From assembly GCF_002127325.2 (NCBI RefSeq), contig NC_035435.2:132534904-132598903 (forward strand): DNA of 64,000 nt, in the 5' to 3' direction. The notes under the pieces are model-generated. The model was not told where the DNA came from and searched no databases. It saw nothing but the letters and a program-made list of their open reading frames with translations. The first letter of the stretch is position 1, and each line of letters begins with the position of its first letter. The stretch comes from Helianthus annuus (taxonomy: Eukaryota > Streptophyta > Magnoliopsida > Asterales > Asteraceae). The translations under genes were made by a program, and so were the position numbers. Positions 58,060 to 64,000 of the stretch are shown one piece after another.

Positions 58060-58113
58060 AATTAGGAGTCAAGTCTATAAGTTGACCAGGCTGTCATCTG
58101 TGGTGAATTTGGC

Positions 58114-58152
<39 letters not shown>

Positions 58153-59193
58153 CAAGGAAACCATACTTGAATATGAAAGTTAAAGCTACCAAAGAACCCG
58201 AGGAGAGGTATGTGTTTGTGATTTCGTGTTTTTATTTTATTTGTTTGTTAATATAATCTATAACATATTATATTTTTCTTTTCATGATGATTCTGTTACA
58301 ACCCAGAACCTCTACCACACTTAAATTTGAATCTCCTTCATCAAACTCGAATGAAAAACACGAAATAAACACACTGATATAGCTAAACCAATGTCAAACA
58401 TACTTCATCATGCGATACACATTAATGCTAAGTGTGTTTTAGCTTAATGAAATGTTTACCCTAGTATAATTCTTAATTTAATGTACTAATTTACTTTTTT
58501 GTTTTCAGGTTGTTGATTTCATTAAACACTATTTTGGGAAAGGTATTCGGGCAACCATCTCAACAGATGGAATTTCTAATTTAGTTAATGAGATTAGCTT
58601 ATTCGGGTTTCTCAATAACATTTCAAAGAATCCTAAACTGGTAAAGTCAATTCCTGTTTTTAACTTTACCGGGAAGCTTCTTTTTCTTTTTGGTCTGCAA
58701 ACTCAGGTCACCAAAACAGTTTCAAGACCTCTCCCATATCACCCCTCTCGTTTTAGACAAGTTATGTTGTTAATGACCATCATGCTTTTTCTGTTGTTTT
58801 CTATTGCTATGTATGGAGGTTTAAGCGTATCCCTGTGAGAATGTAAGCTTTTAGCTATTGCAACTGTTTTGTGTTATTTCATCCGTTGATACTATTCCAC
58901 TACTTTGTTGCATAGTGTTTTGTGTCATTAGTTTTTTTATTTTGATTTCTGCCTTTTTGATCTTTTCTTATGCTTATCGTGTGTATAGGAGCCGCACATC
59001 TTTTTACAACAAAGTATACCCTGGTAAGAAGTTTGGTATTGCCTTATTGCCGCCTAAGAAATGTTACGCTTGTTTGATCATCAAAGCGACAAACAAACCC
59101 AAAGAGAAGTGTTTTTTAATTACTAACCAGTATGTGTGTCTATCTATTTTATGCATGGTTGCAAAAGTCGCTAGGCGCTCTCTAGTTGGTTGA
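58060..59193 (+). pseudogene. Unidentified host-gene region, duplicated exon plus later exons
   Basis: 58066-58207 is a diverged copy of the exon at 53413-53545, interrupted by a 33-base poly-T (about 58118-58150) and ending before GTATGTG, a donor-like site. At 58508 an AG acceptor opens a frame VVDFIKHYFGKGIRATIS, then LVNEISLFGFLNNISKNP, ending at a GTAAAG donor near 58640. A further frame at 58990-59125 reads SRTSFYNKVYPGKKFGIALL. These look like exons but I do not recognise the protein and cannot join them reliably. It may be an intact gene split by introns or a decayed one. Confidence 0.4.
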
Positions 59194-60510
59194 CCGGGGA
59201 GTTGAGAGTACTCGGCCTAGGCGGAGAGTACTCGAGGAGTACTCGGACATGTTAAATTGTAAAGAAATTAGTTTTCGAAAATTAAATATATATCAAATAA
59301 CATAAATTTACTAATATTTATAAAACTGGAAAGCCGCTTTGGAGGTTAATGCACCAGGTTATAATGGGGAGTTTAAAACTTAAAATTAAACATAGGTATA
59401 AACCGGTTCATCAGTATGCATCAGTAATATACCGGATTTCTAGGTGCTTTGTAAACTAAACCGATACCCTAATTAGACTATTGTACTGGTGATGTCTTCG
59501 ATAATATTATTTTTAATTATTAAATATATATGCTTGAAAACCCTACTTCTACCCACGCGCCCCCATTTCTTCAGCATCTTCCACAAGTGTAACATAACTG
59601 TTTCAATCAAGAAACATCTAATTCATCATTATCGGTCAATATGATGATGATTTTTTACTTTGGTTTTCAATATTATACATCATTCATCTCTAGACATCTT
59701 CTTTAATCTTTAGAGTTTTTTTCAAATACACTGTCAAAATTGCTCAAGAAATCAAGAATGTATTCATGGTGAATCGTTCAAGACTTTGTCTGTTTTCTAG
59801 CTCGATGATGAAGCCGCGATGGTGGCAGTGGTGGCAGGCAAGGCACATTTCATCCTTTCTAAATATTAGAAGCCTCTCGCATCAGATCTATTCATCTTGT
59901 TAATGATTGTTATTACATTTGCTGATGTATAGTTTATGTTTATTTGTATATTTAGTTAAGATCCATATACTTTGCTCTGACGATAAAGAGATTTGTGAAT
60001 TTTGAGTTGAATCTCATCAGACAGATTTGGGCTTTTTGGAACATGTGTTTTCAAGATTTTGGATATCCGTTTTACTATCCGAATCCGTATCCGTATCCGA
60101 AATTTCGGATATCCGAAGTTCGGATATCCGAAATTTCGGATACAGATTCGGATAGTGAATTTAACTATCCGAAATTTTCGGATATCCGAAATTCGGATAT
60201 CCGAATTTCCGGATATCCGGTTTTGAGCACCCCTAGTAATACCAACCCATTTGAACCGGTTTTAAAACATTGCTTTTAGCGTAATTTTCTTGTACATCTT
60301 CATGTTTCAAATCCATAAAAAACTTATGACAACCTCGGCGTACGAGGGCTATGGGTTCAACATCAGGCTTGATCTCGTTTAACCTCTGCTTACTTCAAGT
60401 TTTCTAGTAATTTCGAAAAAAAAAAAAAACGTCTCAACTCATTAACGCCTTATTTTATTTAAAAAAAAAAATAATAATCGAACCGGTTCAAGACCTCAAC
60501 TTGACCTCAA
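59150..60510. other. Non-coding with MITE and hAT fragments
   Basis: 59158-59250 starts TGGTTGCAAAAGTCGCTAGG, a MITE-like end with repeated GAGAGTACTCG words. 60062-60235 holds GGATATCCGAAATTTCGG palindromes and ends GAGCACCCCTA, matching the right end of the hAT-type element at 53549-57897; its left end was not found. No gene. Confidence 0.5.
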
Positions 60511-60739
60511 ACATGGCTTTATAGCCTAGTGACATCTTGGAGGTGAGATAAAGATTTGAGATAAGTAGGTCATGGGTTCGATTCCCAAAGGGGGGGGGGT
60601 TCCCATATTTATTGGGTTTCTATTGGATTGGTGTATAGACATTATGCCTAGTAGAGATGAATATAATCGAGTGGTTCCACTGATAGCACGATAATACTCC
60701 AGTGATCTGTGAGTGATCCAAATTTTCCATTAAAAAAAT
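60511..60739 (+). mobile_element. tRNA-derived SINE copy
   Basis: Same family as 33994-34224: TATAGCCTAGTGACATCTTGG (A-box region), GGTCATGGGTTCGATTCCC (B box), a G-run, GGTGTATAGACATTATGCC and an A-run at the end. The target duplication is not clear. It lies 370 bases upstream of the quinone reductase start. Confidence 0.85.
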
Positions 60740-60976
60740 CATATCAAACTTAGACTCTAGAAGTCTTTGTTCTTATGACTTTTATTGACCTACCCAAAAC
60801 TTCACCAACAAACCATAGCCCTACCTGATTAAAAGCACTTTTTGTGTAAGAATTTGTTAAGAGAGACCGAGACGTATGTCTCAATAAAAAATGATGGTGG
60901 TTCGTGACACCAACATCCCATCATTTCCACGGGACCCACATAACTTCCTTTCCCCAACCACCCTCATCTCCCTTAA

Positions 60977-61007
60977 ACGACGTCGTCCCACCCAAATGCA
61001 CTATAAA
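60977..61007 (+). promoter_or_regulatory. Core promoter of the quinone reductase gene
   Basis: TATAAA at 61002-61007 lies about 100 bases before the ATG at 61109. Just upstream is ACGACGTCGT (60978-60987), a palindrome around GACGTC that bZIP proteins can bind (C-box). The assignment is by position and motif only. Confidence 0.55.
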
Positions 61008-61108
61008 TGACACATAGCCACTAGTCACACAAACAACTTAGTAATCACTCATACAATTTCTCACAACTCAATAAACCTTATTCACGAACAACACCTGTGG
61101 ATTCATCA

Positions 61109-63535
61109 ATGGCTGTCAAAGTGTATATTGTGTATGTATATTCACTGTTTTCTCTATTTTTTTTTGCTTATTGCGATTACTACAGTTATTTAATTATGTG
61201 ATTTATGTTTAGTTGATTCGATGCAGTTTAGTTTAATTAGGTTTTGTTATGTATTCGGTAATTTGATTACTGTTTTTAGGTTATTTTGTTGCCGATCGGT
61301 TGAATTGAACTTCCTAGAGCTGTTGTTTTAGTTTGTTGAATTGTTTGAAGTTTAAATATGCTACCGATGATTGATTATTGATGATTGTGTGTATAGGCTA
61401 GATTTTAGGGTTTACAGAGTGTTCTACGGTCTGCATTTGTTTTATTATTTGTAGATCTAGTTTGTATATGTTTGAGGTGAAGTTATTGTGTCCTATGGAG
61501 AATTTTGGAGGTATCAGAGTGTAGAACTTATAGGTTCGTTATATCGTAGGTTTTATATCGAAACTTGTTCTGCTTCCGAGATATTCGATTGTCGAGTAAG
61601 CCGCTGAAGTACTAACTTATATGATAATATAGTGAATTACTTGATAAACAGTCGCCTGATTAATAAAACTGATAAGTTGAGGTTTAGCAGTTAGAATAAA
61701 TATCTTTTGCTGCCGAAGCGTAAGCAGGTAGGAATTTAGCTAATTGAGAAGAGGGAGACGATTCAGAAGATCTTTCAGTTACCTTAACTATTCCTAATCT
61801 GATTAGTAGGAATATAATATGGATGATAAATAAGGCGACCGACTCTAATACGGTGTATGGTGTTTGATTAGCATAAGAGATTTTGTAATTGTGGATGGTA
61901 TAATAACATCTGTCGGTTTTCTTTTAGGAGCTTCTGTTATTCAAGTTTCCTTCTTGGTATGGCCCTGCTTTTACATGGCATAAAAGTAGCAGTTAGTCTA
62001 TTTTGGTGACTGATCATTATCATCATTTGCGATCATATGTTCGTATACACGTTAAGTGCAAAATTGTTACCTGTAGTTTAGGAAAGGCATGATGGTACTA
62101 GTTACCAAACTAGAGGAGTTCTTGATGCCCTTAACTATTAAAACTGGATTGCGGTTATATAGTTCATGATTCTTTCCATGGGTACAGTGGCAGAGTCATA
62201 TTTCAAACTTAATGTTGATCCTTGTTTCGTAAGAGCGTTATGCTATTCTTGATCACCTTCTCTTTTTTTATTTAAATATATAATTGAAGAAATGTTAAAA
62301 GTACAGTGACATTTTTATCTTAATGTTTAATATGTAATCAGTAATCTTGTAATTTTGTCCTTTTGCAATTGTGACAATCAATCAAAGCTATAACTTTTCT
62401 TGCGATTAGTTCTATGGTATAAACAAGTGTATAAAAGGCACCCCAAGCCACTGGTGTAAGACTTCACACACCAAATATGTTTCAGGTCTTTTGGCCATAA
62501 TAGACAAAGTTTTGATTTCCTGATAGCATAAGATTGGAGACCGAACAACTTTCTGGTTTAGGGACCGGAAGCCCTTTTCTTTGATTGCCCTTAAATTATG
62601 GTACATCAGTTTTCTAGGATGTTGACTAAAAGGAGAGGCTAAGAATGGAACAAAGCTGCATCCTCATTTTATTTTTTTCAGATTTTTATTTAGATGCTAA
62701 AATTTGTAACAGTTATATAATTTAACTAGACATAATACGGATATAAAAAGTAAGAGTATATTTGAAACTTTGAGTTTTCGTGTGATGAATAGCGTTACAC
62801 TAAGTAATTTGGCCGTTACAACTCATCACAATAAAATAGTGTGATGGTTTAGTGTATACGTTGGAGAAGTTCTTTCGTACTTTCACATAAAACAGTGTAT
62901 AATAATACTTTTAGTGCTAACATTGGAGATGCTCTATTAGTTTTAGTAGTAGATTTGTGTCACTTCACCGAAATATGTAGGCTACAGTCTATAGAACGGT
63001 CCTTTGGCTATGTTATCAAAACCCACCAAATAGTAATAACTTTTAAGTATAGTTTTTTTACTATAATGTTGCAGGTACTATTCTATGTATGGACATGTAG
63101 AGAAGCTAGCTGAAGAGATATTGAAAGGTGCTGCATCTGTTGAAGGAGTTGAAGCCAAGTTATGGCAGGTATATGTAATATGTTCCCGTTCATTATCCAT
63201 GCTACGAAAATCATTGTGTTTAATTTGATTATGTAATATGATGTTAGAAATCTTACCATGTTTGGTTTGTAGGTACCTGAGACCCTCAATGATGAAGTTC
63301 TTGGAAAAATGAGTGCACCTCCTAAAAGTGACACCTCGATAATCACACCAAACGAACTTGCTGACGCTGACGGATTTGTTTTTGGATTCCCGACACGATT
63401 CGGTATGATGGCTGCTCAGTTTAAAGCGTTTTTTGATGCCACTGGTGGTCTTTGGAGGACACAACAGCTTGCTGGCAAACCTGCTGGTATATTTTACAGC
63501 ACCGGTTCTCAAGGTGGCGGCCAAGAAACCACCGC
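61109..63535 (+). CDS. FQR1: NAD(P)H:quinone oxidoreductase, FQR1/WrbA type (5' exons)
   Basis: Three exons are visible: 61109-61131, 63075-63168 and 63273-63535. Junctions are GT|GTATGT, GCAG|G, CAG|GTATAT, GTAG|GTACC and GC|GTAAGT; all keep the frame (380 nt, 126 residues, phase 2 at the edge). The protein begins [20 protein letters not shown], the flavodoxin-fold FMN phosphate loop. It continues with [20 protein letters not shown], the [19 protein letters not shown] signature and [20 protein letters not shown]. Family members are about 200 residues, so roughly 75 C-terminal residues lie beyond the window. These FMN enzymes do two-electron reduction of quinones at the plasma membrane or in the cytosol, limiting radical formation; FQR1 in Arabidopsis is auxin-induced. 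Intron 1 is 1.94 kb; intron 3 exceeds 465 bases. Confidence 0.93.
61132..63074 (+). other. Intron 1 of the quinone reductase gene
   Basis: Begins GTATGT and ends TTGCAG. No transposon border was identified inside, in contrast with the rest of the window. A long first intron directly after the start codon is common for plant genes with intron-dependent expression; that role is inferred. Confidence 0.8.
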
Positions 63536-64000
63536 GTAAGTACCAAATAACTATAATATTATATACCTTATATGTAGAGTTGAGCCCGAGCTTAGCTTGT
63601 TTGTTATTTATTAAATATTTAACCATTTTATATATGTATATAAATCACTATTATTATATATAACAAAATGATATATACTATTTAGTTAGTTTTTTTCATA
63701 AATTTATATATAGCAACATTTATTATGTAATTATATATAATATACTTTTAAAAATAACTTGTGGGTTACCACCCGCGCTTCGCGGCGGTTTCGAAACATA
63801 GATAAAAAAGCAAATCGTGACAGGACATTCTAGGTGATGACAAATAAACCACATCGCAAAAGTATATTCGAAAGTCGTGAAAAAGTTAGTTCAGACCGTT
63901 AGGGTATCAGCACTCGTTATAACTACAAAAACAAATGCCCGTAGCGGGTTCGGAAAGTAAATAAAATAGCCCACATACGGATTATAAAAATATTACGTTG
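63536..64000. other. Start of intron 3, with a GC-rich hairpin
   Basis: After the GTAAGT donor the sequence is AT-rich. At 63767-63790 ACCACCCGCGCTTCGCGGCGG stands out; it resembles the GC hairpin near Helitron 3' ends, but no CTAG follows on either strand within the expected distance. The next exon is outside the window. Confidence 0.5.

Noticed and set aside
63078..63626. 182-residue minus-strand frame at the right edge
   Set aside because: It lies opposite exons 2 and 3 of the quinone reductase, whose splice junctions and family motifs are clear.

Overview
The window is nuclear DNA of a flowering plant, most likely a eudicot. The evidence is spliced genes of plant families (a dynamin-related protein of the DRP4 type, a single-B-box zinc-finger protein of the BBX28/29 type, an FQR1-type quinone reductase), plant tRNA-derived SINEs, Helitrons with CTAG ends, and very many short non-autonomous transposons. 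An asterid such as a daisy-family plant is my guess from the repeat style; the sequence does not prove it.

Host genes are sparse. Three look intact or nearly so: the DRP4-like GTPase (minus strand, two exons, 4827-7848), the B-box protein (minus, two exons, 13259-13948), and the first three exons of a flavodoxin-like NAD(P)H:quinone oxidoreductase (plus, 61109-63535, running off the right edge). A CDC123/D123-family reading frame (29597-30628) is complete except for one in-frame TAG at codon 20. A host gene I cannot name, broken up by transposons, lies around 53.4-59.1 kb. These genes are unrelated to each other and form no pathway.

The rest is a transposon graveyard. From left to right: a copia fragment and MULE-type hairpin MITEs (0-4.3 kb); a 1.3-1.7 kb segment duplicated on both sides of the DRP4 gene (2.96-4.66 and 8.27-9.57 kb); hAT, Tourist and Helitron remnants and a gypsy 3' end next to a LINE ORF1 fragment (9.6-17.5 kb); a 1.9 kb hAT-like hairpin made of A/T-rich short repeats (21.8-23.7 kb); a non-autonomous PIF/Harbinger element with a Myb/SANT-like ORF (25.5-27.3 kb); LINE fragments, one split by a hAT insertion (31-38 kb); a Helitron 3' end and Harbinger transposase debris (39-40.4 kb); a pile-up of hairpin MITEs separated by (TA)n tracts (41.7-46.5 kb); Helitron termini around a captured gene fragment (48.6-50.4 kb); and a 4.3 kb hAT element with other elements nested in it (53.5-57.9 kb).

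The most unusual signals are the (TA)n-anchored MITE array, the recurrence of degenerate telomere-like CCCTAAA tracts as loops of separate hairpin elements, the apparent cut-off of the DRP4 C-terminus at a hAT MITE, and the different insertions found at the same position in the two duplicated segments. Many element boundaries rest on target-site duplications (TSDs) read directly from the sequence. Family names come from TSD length, terminal sequence and protein similarity recalled without a database search.
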